Assembly: GCA_025667525.1 (NCBI GenBank)
Contig: CM046878.1
Span: 387,747,307-387,811,306, forward strand
Source of the DNA: Glebionis coronaria
Taxonomy: Eukaryota; Streptophyta; Magnoliopsida; Asterales; Asteraceae
Direction of reading: 5' to 3'
DNA length: 64,000 bases
Notes under the pieces: model-generated
Seen by the model: only the letters and a program-made list of their open reading frames with translations
The model's database searches: none
Told to the model about the DNA's origin: nothing
In this document: positions 11,767-24,000 of the stretch, piece by piece
Layout of the letters: every line of letters starts with the position of its first letter
How positions within the stretch are numbered: position 1 is the first letter of the stretch
Position numbers and translations under genes: made by a program

Positions 11767-12335
11767 GGGGTACTATCTTCACCACGAAAAGCAATCATAC
11801 AAAGCGTCTTGAGAGGAAATGTTTCATTAATTTCCTTGTTCTCTCGATCGCTTTGGTAAGGATTCTCAAGTCGAGATAAATGATCGGCCGCGAGATTCTC
11901 GGCTCCTTTTTTGTCTAGAATTTTGACATTAAATTCTTGAAGGAGGAGAATCCACCGGAGCAACCTCGTCTTTGCATCTCGTTTATTAAGAAGATATTTA
12001 ATAGCCGAGTGATCCGTATACACTATGGTTTTAGACAAGACGAGGTATGGTCTAAACTTTTCAAAAGCATACACAACGGCAAGTAACTCCTTTTCCGTTG
12101 TAGTGTACTTAGTTTGAGCATCCGTCATAGTCTTACTTACATAGTGTATAGGCAAGAAATGTTTTATCTTACGTTGCCCCAAAACCGCACCTATCGCGTA
12201 ATCACTAGCATCACATATTATTACAAAAGGTAGGTCCCGATCCGGAGCAACGGAAATTGGTGATTCGGTTAATTTCTTTTTAAGCATCTCAAAGGCTTTG
12301 ATACACTCATCCGAAAAGAGGAATGGAGTCTCTTT
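11622..12335 (-). pseudogene. Athila B RNase H region (broken)
   Basis: The frame 12287-11622 carries the RNase H motifs [18 protein letters not shown] and [11 protein letters not shown] and ends in a [10 protein letters not shown] linker. It is in the same frame as the RT segment but separated from it by one stop codon at 12333-12335 (THLL then stop). Near 11650 a frameshift moves the homology into the integrase frame. RNase H would remove template RNA during cDNA synthesis. Confidence 0.8.
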
Positions 12336-13690
12336 TCACAAAAGATGGGTCATAGGCCGAGCTATCTTAGAGAAGTCTTGGATAAAACGTCTATAGAAGC
12401 CGGCATGGCCGAGAAAACTCCAAACTCCCTTAACGGTGGTGGGTGGAGGTAATTTTGAAATCACGTCGATTTTAGCCCTATCAACCTCAATACCGGCCAT
12501 AGAGATCTTATGTCCTAACACAATTCCTTCTTTGCACGGGAAATGGCATTTTTCATAGTTAAGCACGAGATTTGTTTCCTCACAAAGTTGCAACATTCTT
12601 TCCAAGTTAGAGAGACATGAAGCGAAAGACTCCCCAAAAATTGAGAAATCATCCATGAAGACTTCCATGGTTTTTTCGATCACATCATGGAAAATGGCCA
12701 TCATACACCTTTGGAACATCCCCGGAGCATTGCATAACCCAAAAGGAATTCTTTGATATGCAAATGTTCCATAAGGACAAGTGAATGTGGTCTTTTCTTG
12801 ATCACGAGGGTCTATAAGAATTTGGAAATAGCCTGAAAATCCATCTAAGAAGCAATAGAATTCATTTCTCGCTATTCTCTCTAATATTTGATCCATAAAA
12901 GGTAATGGAATATGATCCTTCCTAGTGGCATCATTAAGCTTCCTATAGTCGATACAAACACGCCAACCGGTCACAAGTCTAGTCGGAATTAACTCATTAT
13001 CCTCATTAGTAACAACCGTCATTCCTCCTTTCTTTGGAACACAATGCACGGGGCTAACCCTTGGACTATCGGAGATAGGGTAGATCATTCCGGCATCTAA
13101 AAGTTTCATAACTTCCTTTTTGATCACCTCATGAATCTTTGGATTAACCCTTCTTTGATTTTGGATAGTGCGTTTATAATCTTCCTCCATCAAAATTTTA
13201 TAAGTACAAAATTTTGGATCAATACCCTTGATGTCGGAGATTTTCCATGCAATGGCCCGTTTATGTTTCTTAAGCACCTTAATAAGTTCATCCTTTTCAT
13301 TATCCTTCAATCCCTTAGCTATAATCACCGGTAACTTATCCCTTCCTTCAAGAAAATCATACTCCAAATGAGTGGGAAGATCCTTAAGTTCTAATTCGGG
13401 TGCTTCTTCAATAGAAGTCTTCACTTTTGTATCATTTTCGTTCACAACTTTCAAGTCCATCGGAGGTGATTCAAAAGGATCCATATTCAACAACTTTTCA
13501 ATTAAAGAAATATCTCCCTCTGAATCAAAATTCTCACTATCAAAATCACTAGGATCGAATGATGTGCTAAGGTAATCATCAATTTCCTTATCGATTTTTG
13601 AACGACCATTATCCTCGAGCTCTTCTAGAACGAAGTCCCCTCCCTCAAGTGGAGTGAGTGGAGATTTAGCCAAAGAGATAATGGATTCGA
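12336..13690 (-). pseudogene. Athila B reverse transcriptase (near-intact segment)
   Basis: A 445-residue frame. An acidic linker (residues 1-110) is followed by the RT: CIDYRKLNDATRKDHIPLPF near 240-260, FCFLDG-type and GLCNAPGMFQRCM blocks, and the catalytic FMDDFSIFG near residue 339. The FMDD box and KLNDATRKDH style are diagnostic of Athila/Tat RTs. The upstream border is a 1-2 nt frameshift near 13680 separating it from the protease frame; the downstream border is a stop at 12335. Catalytic aspartates are retained, but the gene is not translatable as a polyprotein. Confidence 0.88.
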
Positions 13691-14320
13691 TGAAGTGGGA
13701 TTCCCACTTTTGGAAATATCTGAAAAACCAAGCATATCTTGCGAAACTTCTTCACTAGTAACATCAATCACATCGATTTGATTGATTGATTCCTCGTAGT
13801 ACTTGGAAGAATATCTCGAGATATTACCAACATCAAACGTGATATTTTCATCATCAACACGTAAAGTCAATTTCCCTGCTTTCATATCAACGTAAGCACT
13901 AGCCGTCATTAAAAACGGTCTTCCCAAAATAAGAGGTACACGAGAATCTTCCGGATTATCACAAACCATAAAATCCGTTGGAAAGACGATTTTCCCTACT
14001 TTCACAAACACATCCTCGGCTATTCCTTTTGGAAAGGCGGTTGCTTGATCCACAAGCGCGAGAGTCATCTTAATAGGTGTAAGATCGGGAAGTGATAACC
14101 TTTTCCACACAGAAAGAGGCATCAAATTAATGCTAGCGCCAATATCGGCTAATGCTAAGCATTCTTCCCTATTAGGGAAATCACATGGTATTAAAAATTG
14201 GCCCGGATCTCCAAGCTTTTTAGGAAGATTTTGTGTAAGAACCGCGGAACAGTTAGCATCTAAAGATGTAAACACTTCAACCAATTTCCCTTTATCGTTC
14301 ATCAACTTTTTTATCATTAA
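13625..14320 (-). pseudogene. Athila B protease (upstream part cut by copia D)
   Basis: The apparent frame begins at 14389, but its first 23 residues come from the LTR of copia D; B sequence starts at 14320. ALADIGASINLMP holds the catalytic Asp and VPLILGRPF the second conserved block, matching element A's protease closely. Upstream residues continue on the far side of D at 36434, so D inserted inside the gag-protease linker. The downstream end is frameshifted into the RT frame near 13680. Confidence 0.85.
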
Positions 14321-14642
14321 TGTAGGATATGTAAATCTATGCTTATGTTTTAGAGAGAGAAAGAGATAGAAAGATGGTGGATTACACACAATTCTAGAGA
14401 GAGAAACTTAATAAGAACTATGTGAAAAATGATTAACCACACACCCTCTCCATCAAAGGAGAGGGTTTATATACCCAAGCCTTGTGATGGGCTTGGGCTT
14501 ACAATGTTGGGCCGGCCTACACATGTTGTAGGCTAGGCTTGACTTTGTTTATTTAATAAAGATATCTAGACTACGAGCTACTACTTAATATATTATCGGA
14601 GTGACCGAATCTTCCTAAATACGTAAAAACGTATTTCCAACA
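14321..14642 (-). repeat. 3' LTR of copia D
   Basis: Starts TGTTGGAAATACG and ends ATATCCTACA in sense direction. Contains a TATA box (14464-14474) and a CT-rich R region. Nearly identical to 36113-36433. Confidence 0.92.
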
Positions 14643-14652
14643 ATCTTCCCCT
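14643..14652 (-). promoter_or_regulatory. Polypurine tract of copia D
   Basis: The minus strand reads AGGGGAAGAT immediately before the 3' LTR, the expected primer for plus-strand DNA synthesis. Confidence 0.75.
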
Positions 14653-15905
14653 AAGGGAGGTCACTCCAAACAAGGGCGTCACCCGAGTTACAATAATAAA
14701 ATAAACCTAGCATACTATGCTTGTCTTGAGCTCGTAGTCTTCGTCTTTCTTTTCTTTTTCTTTTCTGGTGAACATGCTGATGTGATCTTTGACATCAATC
14801 TTTAGCATTAATCTCTTGCCTTGATCTTGTGCATCCATCACTTGTGATCTTCGCCTCCTCGTGACACCATGTCCCACATACTTATACCTTCGTAATTATT
14901 GAAAGCTTCAGAGTTCGATACAGCGGAAGACTTAACTTTTAGGCTTTCTTGAATTAGATGAGGTATTAAGTGCATAAAGTATAAGCATGCGGGGACGACT
15001 TCTTCTTGGATTCCGCAACGCCACCGTCTTCAAATGCCACAACATAAGTAGACACGAACGAAATGGATTTGAACATTTCATTCTAAATCGGTAGCATTTT
15101 ACCTCCGGTCGGTGAAGACCGTTGGACGATATTAGATATCGTACCCGTGACGGATAGTTTCAATTAAGTAACTTCCTGACAGGATTTCGCGGGTAAACCC
15201 GTTCTCTTTATTCGACCGTCTAAAGCTGACTGCGAGCATAAAGAGTGAATCATTTGGATAATAATATCCGCATGATTTGAAGCCGTCAATGCATGTTCCT
15301 GGAACAAGTGAAATTCAATTAAGAACCGCGCCATCATTGCTTTCCAGTTGTCACGACCTTGATTCGTATAGAAACTTGCAAGTTACCTACCAAGTGCTGT
15401 TTGAGGTTAACACTAGAAGGATTTCCACTCATCACTGTGAACACTAAGGTATCACTCTGAGTGTTATGGCAAGATCACTAAGATATTGCGTAGAGGCCTG
15501 GAACGTGTTTAAATTCAGTTAAGAAATAAACAGCTGTTGCTTTCCAGTTATCACAAGTTTGATTCATAAAGAATCGCACAAGTCACCTACCATGAGCTTT
15601 TTGATATTCGCTCAAGAAGGATTTCCATCTTCATTGTAAATACTCTCGTATTACTCGAATGTTCAGGCAAGATCATGAAGATTTTGCGTAGGACTCTTAA
15701 AAATTTTCTTACTTTTCACAGTGTGTGAAGAAGCAAGGAAATATGAAAGTGTGTCCTAATGAGATATTTGATGATCTCAAATGGCTCTAGACTCGATCGT
15801 GCATTTTGGATTTTAGTGATCGGAGGCTGGAGAGGAGTGCCAACTTTTCAATACCAATTTACTCGGAGTGAATAAATCGATAGATAACATGTTGTCTCCA
15901 TGTGA

Positions 15906-16196
15906 TTAAAACAAATACCTTTTGAGAGATATCCGAGTTAGCTGGGATGGGTTGTGCATTGCATTACTGGGTCCATGATGTCTGTCTTCAATATCGAGAA
16001 TCATTAAAATGATCTCAATAGCATATGTGTTGACCCGGTTTCTGCCTAAAGTTGTAAGGAGGGCTTCTTTCTTTACACCCTTTATCTTTACAATTCTTTT
16101 TAATTCTTCAACCCCTTCAATGCTTACCAATACGTCATAACTAGCACCTTGTTGTGATTGTTCCAGAGCTAACTTAAGTACTTGGTCGGCATTCAA
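15906..16196 (-). CDS. Small hypothetical ORF in the 3' region of copia D
   Basis: 96 residues starting MNADQVLKLALEQSQQGAS, mixed charged and hydrophobic, with an EELKRIVKIKGVKKEALLTT stretch that looks helical and basic. I do not recognise a family. The same sequence is present in F (about 46130-46350) but broken there by shifts and stops, so the region is shared by descent. The reading may extend upstream in a shifted frame, since coding-like codons continue before the ATG. It may be the remains of a larger extra protein or merely a conserved untranslated segment. Confidence 0.35.
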   Translation of the reverse strand: MNADQVLKLALEQSQQGASYDVLVSIEGVEELKRIVKIKGVKKEALLTTLGRNRVNTYAIEIILMILDIEDRHHGPSNAMHNPSQLTRISLKRYLF

Positions 16197-16286
16197 CTAC
16201 GTTCATAATCTTTCTCCATCTTTCCTAAGGACTACTATTTCTAGCTACGGAATGTCCTTGGGAAGATTCCTCCGGTTCTAGAGGAA

Positions 16287-16505
16287 TCATTGGACTTTAA
16301 CCAATCCTACCATCCTTATGTCACCACAATCTTCATCGTCGTGAAATAAATAGGTTTTGGGTAAGTATATGTCACCATGAAAATCCATTTTGATATGCAA
16401 ATCCGTTTTGCTCCCCCTTAACATATTCCACGATATTCGAAAACATTTCGCATATGTCGGGATGAGCCAGCACATTAAGTCAAACCATTTGTGATAATAT
16501 CCCAT
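16287..16505 (-). CDS. Second small hypothetical ORF in the 3' region of copia D
   Basis: 72 residues with a hydrophobic, Cys/Trp-rich N-terminal half and an acidic HDDEDCGDIRMVG tail. The DNA around its 3' end (16200-16330) has a homologue in F near 46020-46130. No family is recognised, and it may be a chance frame. Confidence 0.2.
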   Translation of the reverse strand: MGYYHKWFDLMCWLIPTYAKCFRISWNMLRGSKTDLHIKMDFHGDIYLPKTYLFHDDEDCGDIRMVGLVKVQ

Positions 16506-17464
16506 ATTAAATCACATTTTCTCCACCATATTAAAAATATTAACCCAATCGATGTTTTTAATATCAATTGATTTAATGAAGTTTTAACAAAGGTTTTGGG
16601 AAGAAAAATGCAAGTCTGTTTTATCTTCATGATACCAAATGTATGAGATATGATATCAATTTGTAGCATGATCACATATTCACCATATTAAAAAGAATTG
16701 ACAAGGTTGGACCTGATTGATGAGAACATCATATGTTGGTCGCCTCGTCACGTCTGAAGTCATCTCTTGACACCACATGTACGATTGGTATGGTTGTCTT
16801 GACACCAATTAGTGAGCTTGGCACTTTCGGCATCAAAGATTCTGAATGCTTGACAATTGCTCCCCCTCAATTGTTGACTCGTGTTCTATCGAAAGAGTTG
16901 TAGTCGTCGGTTGAGTAGTTGCATCGTCGAGTATGTAGACACCAATTGTAGATAGTTATGGTTGTAGATATGATAGCTTCATAAAAACAAGACTTCTCTT
17001 GTTTAAACAAATAAATGCACTAAAACGTACATTGATTTGTGTTAGACCAAGTTATAAAGTAAACTTGATCCCTTACAATGTTTTAAAGTAAACCTTGCAT
17101 GAGAAAATTAATTCCCGTTGTGAGCCAAAGCTTAAGAAATACTTGACTTTAATATGAAAACCGGGTTGCAGTCAGAAATAACTACAAGCCATTTAGGCAT
17201 GTTTTATGAAATATTTACAACTTTTGTACGAACTCTATTTATGGCGCCGTGTCAATATTAATCAACATTTCTAAGGCCGTAAATATTATCGTACCAAAAG
17301 ACATGCCTTTGAAAAATAAAGTAAAAAATATTTTTGAATTTTCTAGATTTTGCAATTTTTATGGTTTTTATAGGGTTTTATATTTTTGTATTTTGCTTTT
17401 GTGGATAAAAATATAAACAATATATACAAATGATCACCAAGGATACGGAGAATAGTTTTACCAC

Positions 17465-17887
17465 CACTATTCTTTCGCTTCATCTGCTAGTTCCTTTAGA
17501 GTCTCAGGCGAGAAAGTTCTCATTCCTAGCTTGTCGGCCAAAAATTCAATTTGAGCGCGATATAACGCCTTCGTGAAAATATCCGCCAATTGATACTAAA
17601 ATCGGACAAAGTAAAGCTCGATTACTCCATTTTCCACTTGCTCGTTGATGAAGTGGTAGCGAATGTCAATTTGCTTTGACCGAGAGAATTGAGCGTTGTT
17701 GCAGCATAAGGCAATTGCACTCTTGTTGTCACAGTACATCGGAATTTTGTTGAAACCTAGTCGGTTAATTGTGATCTCATCCAAAGAATTTTAGCACAGC
17801 AACCGGACATAGCTATGTATTCTGCTTCCGTACTTGAAATTGCATCGCTTTTCTGCCTTTTCGATGCCCAACTGATTAATCGATCTC
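17465..17887 (-). pseudogene. Copia D RNase H C-terminal part (frameshifted)
   Basis: Downstream of the pol frame's stop at 17888, RNase H homology continues in other frames. The 17596-17784 segment encodes [21 protein letters not shown] and [20 protein letters not shown], the standard end of copia RNase H. Further homology to an LADIFTKAL-type end runs to about 17470. The D-x-K-S metal-site context survives, but at least two shifts or stops separate it from the rest. Confidence 0.8.
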
Positions 17888-20800
17888 CTAGTAGTTGCAA
17901 TGTTCCATCGTGCTACGCCTTGTATCTTGACAACCCGCGTGATCCGCATCTGCATATGCCATTAGTGCAATAGAAGAGTCCTTCGAATACCAAAGTCCCT
18001 GATTAATGGTTCCTTTAAGATATCGAAAGATCCTATTAACAGTAGCTAAGTGTAACTTAGTAGGCCTAGTTTGATACCTAGCACACATACATATAGCAAA
18101 CTCAAGATCAGGTCGACTGGCTGTGATATACAGAAGAGTACCGATCATTCCACGATAAAGTGTCGGATCAACGGCAACTCCATGTGGATCTGCATCAAGC
18201 TTAGTTCGTTCCACCATTGGAGTATCCACGGGGTCGCAAGATTCCATCTTATACTTCTTTAGCGATTCAAGGGAATACTTGGATTGATTGATAAAGATGC
18301 CTCTGGGACTCTGAGATATCTGAAGACCTAAGAAGAATGACACCTTGCCCATCATTGACATCTTAAACTTGGAAGATATGAGTGTCCCAAACTCATCGGA
18401 TAAGGTTTGGGTCGAGGCTGCAAATATAATATCATCAACATATATTTGTACCATAATCATATCTTTACCTCGTTTCTGAATGAACAGCGTGGGATCCACC
18501 TTGCCTTTGGCGAAGCCTTGCGTAATGAGGAATTGTGAAAAAAGATCATACCATGCGCGTGGAGCTTGCATCAACCCATAGAGAGCCTTCTTAAGCTTGT
18601 ACACATGATTAGGATAATTAGGATTCACAAAACCATCCGGCTGTTGAACATAGACCTCTTCCTTGATTTCACCATTAAGAAATGCCGTCTTCACATCCAT
18701 CTGATAGACGATCATATTCATATGGGCAACATAAGCGAGGAATAGTCTAATAGCTTCCAAACGGGCAACAGGTGCAAAGGATTCCATAAAGTCGATGCCC
18801 AATAATTGCTTGTATCCACGAGCTACTAGACGATCTTTGTTCTTCAATATTCCGCCTAACTCATCGAGTTTCACCTTGTAAACCCATTTCAAAGTGAGTA
18901 ACTGCACTTGATCCGGGCATGGGACATGTTCCCATACTTCAAGACGTATAAATTCATTAAGTTCTTCTTGCATACCTTCTATCCAACATGATTGAGTAAA
19001 AGCTTGTTGCCATGTCTTAGGTTCAACTTTAGTGAGAAAAGCATCAAAGTGACAAAACATTGCACTTTCTTGTAACTGACTTCGTGTGGATACCGGACGA
19101 TTAGGGTCACCAATAATAGAATCTATAGGATGATCCTTTGTCCACTTGCTGTCATGTTTACGAATCCGTGGATTGGAGTAGACTTTGGAAGGAGCTTCCT
19201 CTGAGGTGAACAACCCGGCTTGATTAGGGTCGGGAATTGGTACACCAAAGAATGGAAGTTCACGCATTTGAGCGAATTCCAAATCGTGATCATCATCATC
19301 CTCTTCATCATCAGTAGGCATGATATGGGTAGTTGAAACATGTGTTAGTTTAGAATTACTTGTTGATGGTATATCTAGACCAATTGTAGGTGCAGACGTA
19401 TCTGATTGTGCAACGGTTGCTGGAGCGACAACTTCGGTTACCGAAGCTATTACTTCAGGTTCTGGAGCAACGATAGTTGTAGGAGTAATGAATTCATCAA
19501 AGAACGGTTGAAACAGAGTATCCCATTCCTTTCTAGTAGGTGGTGTAAATGATGATGAAGTAGGGTTGTTTGGGACAAGACCAGAACTAATATTACTGGG
19601 TCCCATTTCATGAAGTGCGGGTTCAGAGCTGCTTTGCTCAGAAGCCATTGCTGTCAGCTCATCAAAATCAACATTCATAGTTTCGTGGATCTTGCGAGAG
19701 TTACGGTTGTAGATTCGGTATGCCTTCTTTGCGGGGGCGTAACCAATGAAAATACCAATATCAGCCTTTGGTTGAAGTTTTCCCAAATTGTCACCATCAT
19801 TATTTGGATAGCAAAGAGAACCAAATACATGAAGATATGATAAATCTGGTACTTTTCCATGGAGAAGCTCATAAGGTGTTTTACCATGGCGTTTACGAAT
19901 TAGTGATCGGTTTTGGGTGTACACTGCGGTAGATACTGCTTCTGCCCATAAAAACAATGGAGCCTTTGCGTAAATTAACATCATTCGAGCAGCTTCCATA
20001 AGTGTGCGATTTCGCCTTTCAACGACACTGTTTTGTTGTGGAGTGCGTGCAACGGATGTTTCATGAGATATGCCAATTTCTTCATAATAATCACGCAAGA
20101 TTTGATTCACAAATTCGGTTCCATTATCTGTATGAATGCGTCGGAAAGTAGTGTTGAGACGCACTTGAATCATCTTGAGAAATCCGATGATGAATTTAGG
20201 TGCCTCATTTTTGGCTTTAAGAAATTTCACCCATGTAAACCGAGAGTAATCATCGACAATGACGAGGATGTACTTTTTGCCACTAAGACTTTCAACACAC
20301 ATTGGCCCACAAAGATCCATATGCAACAAATAAAGTTTCTCTTGGTTGGTGTCTTCAGTCTTGGGTTTGTATGACTTCTTAGTGCTTTTCCCCATTGTAC
20401 ACGCGGAACACAAATGATCCTTGTGAAATGATAGTTTAGGAAGACCTCGAACAAGTTCGTTTTTCACCAAGTGATTAATAGCGTCAAAGTTAAGATGAGA
20501 TAACCGTCGATGCCATAACCATGACTTAGTCTTCGATGCTTTGGAGAGAAGACATACGGGAGAAGCGGCCATCATGTCTTGTAGAGACAAAGTATACAAA
20601 TTATTCCCTCGAGTACCTTTCAATAAATCAACCCCTTCCAAATTACGAATGAAGCAGGTATACTCTCGAAAAGCAACTTCTAGGTTTGCATCACAAAATT
20701 GTCCCACAGAAAATAAGTTGTGACCGAGACCTTCCACATAATACACTCTCGAAATTATAACATTCCCAATATGATATTCACCATAACCCATTATTTTTGC

Positions 20801-20926
20801 AATATGATCATTCCCAAATCGAACCGTACCAAGAAACTTGCTGACGAAATTTCTGAGCTGAGAGCGATCTCCGGTCATATGCTTGGAGCAACCAGAGTCC
20901 AAATACCAGAGAACATTTTGGACCAC
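17888..20926 (-). CDS. Copia D protease-integrase-reverse transcriptase polyprotein
   Basis: A 1012-residue open frame. [13 protein letters not shown] at residues 7-19 is the copia protease active site. The GAG-pre-integrase/HHCC zinc region ([13 protein letters not shown] ... CSACTMGKS) spans about 137-180. Integrase core residues are D204 (LHMDLCGPM), D267 (IHTDNGTEF) and E303 (SVVERRNRT). An acidic/Ser-Thr linker spans 430-600. RT has [13 protein letters not shown] near 741 and the catalytic YVDD at about 829-832, and ends in the RNase H start (YADADHAGC). Key residues are intact. It lies downstream of the gag/zinc-knuckle frame but in a different frame across 20927-21048, and a stop at 17888 truncates RNase H. 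The protein would cut, copy and integrate the element; D is probably no longer autonomous. Confidence 0.9.
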   Translation of the reverse strand: MVQNVLWYLDSGCSKHMTGDRSQLRNFVSKFLGTVRFGNDHIAKIMGYGEYHIGNVIISRVYYVEGLGHNLFSVGQFCDANLEVAFREYTCFIRNLEGVDLLKGTRGNNLYTLSLQDMMAASPVCLLSKASKTKSWLWHRRLSHLNFDAINHLVKNELVRGLPKLSFHKDHLCSACTMGKSTKKSYKPKTEDTNQEKLYLLHMDLCGPMCVESLSGKKYILVIVDDYSRFTWVKFLKAKNEAPKFIIGFLKMIQVRLNTTFRRIHTDNGTEFVNQILRDYYEEIGISHETSVARTPQQNSVVERRNRTLMEAARMMLIYAKAPLFLWAEAVSTAVYTQNRSLIRKRHGKTPYELLHGKVPDLSYLHVFGSLCYPNNDGDNLGKLQPKADIGIFIGYAPAKKAYRIYNRNSRKIHETMNVDFDELTAMASEQSSSEPALHEMGPSNISSGLVPNNPTSSSFTPPTRKEWDTLFQPFFDEFITPTTIVAPEPEVIASVTEVVAPATVAQSDTSAPTIGLDIPSTSNSKLTHVSTTHIMPTDDEEDDDDHDLEFAQMRELPFFGVPIPDPNQAGLFTSEEAPSKVYSNPRIRKHDSKWTKDHPIDSIIGDPNRPVSTRSQLQESAMFCHFDAFLTKVEPKTWQQAFTQSCWIEGMQEELNEFIRLEVWEHVPCPDQVQLLTLKWVYKVKLDELGGILKNKDRLVARGYKQLLGIDFMESFAPVARLEAIRLFLAYVAHMNMIVYQMDVKTAFLNGEIKEEVYVQQPDGFVNPNYPNHVYKLKKALYGLMQAPRAWYDLFSQFLITQGFAKGKVDPTLFIQKRGKDMIMVQIYVDDIIFAASTQTLSDEFGTLISSKFKMSMMGKVSFFLGLQISQSPRGIFINQSKYSLESLKKYKMESCDPVDTPMVERTKLDADPHGVAVDPTLYRGMIGTLLYITASRPDLEFAICMCARYQTRPTKLHLATVNRIFRYLKGTINQGLWYSKDSSIALMAYADADHAGCQDTRRSTMEHCNY

Positions 20927-21048
20927 CTGTTTTCAACAACAACAGTAGACAATGCAGTGGAAACTATTGGTTCCGGAGTGTTAGCAGATACAGATAAAAT
21001 ACTATCAGAATTGCTAACATTTTTGTGACCCTTAGATTTCCTGCGTTT
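20927..21048 (-). other. Frameshifted junction between D gag and pol frames
   Basis: About 120 bp linking the two long frames. An in-between frame stays open and encodes a Ser/Asn/Thr-rich spacer, joined by shifts near 21050 and 20935. It may be natural frameshifting or decay; D and F alone cannot decide. Confidence 0.45.
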
Positions 21049-24000
21049 TCAAATGTGAGTTTTAGCACTAACAGGTTTTACAGTTCCAACTTTCTTAGGT
21101 TTTGGATTATCCGTGGGCACTACAGTGGGAGTAGACCTAGTTAAAGGGCACTTTGTTCCTACAGTAGTGTTGGTGTTCCTAGTTAAAGGACACGCTTGTG
21201 TTTTGGTAGCCTTGGTACTCCTAGTTAAAGGGCACGCTTTCTTCGCTTTAGTGGGAGTGATCCTAGTCAAAGGGCACGTATTTCCTACTATAGTGAAGGT
21301 TCTACCAGTGGGATGCCACATCCAACCAACTTGGGTTAACACTTTCCCAGTCGGTTTCCATTCTAGTCCATTTTTCTGGGCATACATCTCATTCACATGG
21401 TCAATAAGGCAAGAATCATGACGACTAGAAAACATACATTCATTGCAATTCCAACAATTCAAATTATAATTCACACTAGGCTTAGAACGCTGCACAACTA
21501 CAGAGCCTTTAGGTTTAGCTACATGATTCTTTTTATTCAAAACAGAAATAACATTCCTAGGATGGGCTTCTACTTTCTTCTTCACTTGACTACTAGATGG
21601 GGGCAAGATCCTATCATTCTTCTTGTTTCTCTTAAGCTTAGATCTTTGAGCCTTAGTAGTGGTGCTTACTCCTGTAGAAGGCAACATGGGAATATTAGAA
21701 GTTGGTTTTGATTCCGCCTTATCTTTAGTGACCAAAGTTTGAGATGGTTTAGTCCTAGGGCCCTTGTTAAGTGGTGTGACGGCTATAAGGTTCCTTTTGA
21801 TTGCACTAGAGGGCGATGCTGAGACAGTGGCTGCGTTATCCACAACATTCTTACCTTTTAAAGTACGAAGTGTTTCCTTTAACTCAGCCAAGACCAGATT
21901 TTTATCACAAATTTGTTCCCTCAAATCAGATATTTCCACCGATTTTCGATTCAATTGTTCAATCAACGATTGATTCTGTGCAGTGGTATTAGCACATGCG
22001 GGCTTTACTGAATCGAAGAGTCGTGTATTTTTCTGTTTTAAGTTATCAACTTTGGATAAAATCTTGGAAACTCGATTATCGAGATCAAGTTTAAAATTTT
22101 CAGCGGCCACAAGTACGTTCACACAGTTAAGATCCTTAGATTTCTCTATTTCTATCGGCAAAGATTTAGCAACTTTGTCACTTGGCCGACGCTGTTTTGA
22201 TTGTAAATTCAACTGAAAATTCTTTTCAAAGTTTTCATCATCGATATTAACACCTTCGAATGACGTTTCAAAGATTTCTTGAATAAATTGTTGCTTGCAT
22301 TCAAGCGAAATACAATGTGTTTGAATCTCATCAAAACGTTTTGAAAGCGAAGAATATGAGTCTTGAAGCTTTAAAAATTCAGCGTCAGATTCATGACAAT
22401 TACTATCTACCACATTATCCACAGATTCAACATTATGCACAATAGAATCATTATCAACACTTTTATTCACACAGACAGAAACTATATCATGAGACATCAC
22501 TTGCTTCAGAAGCTGATCATTTTGGCGTGAAACCCGTTCTATTTCAAGTAAACTGTTTTCAAAAGCATCTTCCATTTCATTGAAAACACGTCTAACTTCT
22601 TCTATTTCCAAGAACAAATCTTGATCAAGATTTCTAAGACAAGCCTTAACATTGTCTACAAACGGAACAATTTCATTTCGGAACGCAGCTCTAGTGTGCT
22701 CAAAGTTCCATTCACCTTCCGTTCTGGCCGAAGCCGTCGTACGTTCCAAAATGACCTTGTCAAAATCGGCTAAGTGTTGATGAACCGCATTTAAGTTAAC
22801 AGACGCCTTGCTTACCGGTGGAATTAACTTTGTTAAATCCGTTTTGACAAGTGTAGGAGACGTACTAGGAAGGTTTTCATTTGACAAACTTTGGGGCACA
22901 AGAACTGTCAATTCTGCTAATTCCTTTTGTAAGCGAATGCGTGTCTTTTTCAAAAATTGATCTTTGTTATGTTGATCATAATCAATTGTATGGAATTTTG
23001 AAAGCATTTTAGAATGAGTTTCATCTGCAAGTGATTGTGTCTCCTCAGTACTACGAACAAAAGGTGCTTCTTTCGATTTGCCTATTATGGTCATATCATA
23101 AAGACCGGGAATATATTCCTGAGCTTGTTTTGCATAACCGGGATTAGGTGGTAAATCTTGAAGACGTTTAAGTTCGAGTTCTTTAAATGATTTAGTTAAA
23201 AGATGAACCTTTTCTGTGGAAGCGTATTGTTTTAAAAGCTGTTGTTCCTTGAATTTAAGAAGTTTGGTAGCATTAATTTCTGATTCAACCTTTTTAGACT
23301 CGAGAGTTTCGAAATCCATTTTAAGTTTCTGAAAATCATTGACAACCGACTCCTTTTCTTTTAATTCATTAGAAAGATTAGCTTTTAATGATTCTATTTC
23401 TTTCAAGTGTTCAATCTTTTCAAAACGAAATTGGTCAAATTCAGAACATGTTATTTTCTCTTCTTGAGGGACCGTTTCAAAAGCTTTGACCTTTTCTTTA
23501 TGCAACGCAAGCTCAACAGTTAGGGTGGAATTGGTATCTACGGATTGTCTGAGGGCCATATGCATTTGATCAGTAATATGTTTAGGCACCATGACCAAAT
23601 CATGTTGAGCATAAGATTTCATACCCGTCGTAGCATTTGGTTGAGGTTCACTCAAATGTGTAGGTTTGGGTACCACATCATTTGAATTACTAGTTCCCGA
23701 ATGCTGTTTGAGGTTGTCATTTTCATGCCCAACTTGATGTTGGTTATCATCAATATTATTAGATGTGGTTGGTACCTCGCTGATGACATCAGAACCGTAG
23801 TGAGAGAGATTAGCAACGAGAGAAGCTTGGGCAGAGTGTATGTCATCACAATCTGAATCATATGCGTCAAGATCATCTGCTTGATAAGCTGCATTAGAAG
23901 TAGAAACGACTGCAATGCCTTCAGTATCTGCTGCCCCTGGGTCTGCAAGAAATACCAACTCCTCTGAATCCAAAATCTTCCCCTTAGACTGAGCATCAAC

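Larger units (their letters stand above)
14653..17464 (-). other. Long 3' non-pol region of copia D
   Basis: About 2.8 kb between the end of RNase H and the polypurine tract. It is homologous, in inverted orientation, to 45016-47660 of copia F (for example 15950-16200 against 46130-46350), so it is a conserved element component and not random filler. It holds two short frames (15906-16196 and 16287-16505). In SIRE-type elements this position may carry an env-like gene; I see no signal peptide or membrane segment to support that. Confidence 0.65.

Noticed and set aside
16287..16505. Env-like membrane protein in copia D
   Set aside because: Position would fit, but there is no signal peptide, no membrane span and no glycoprotein-like layout.
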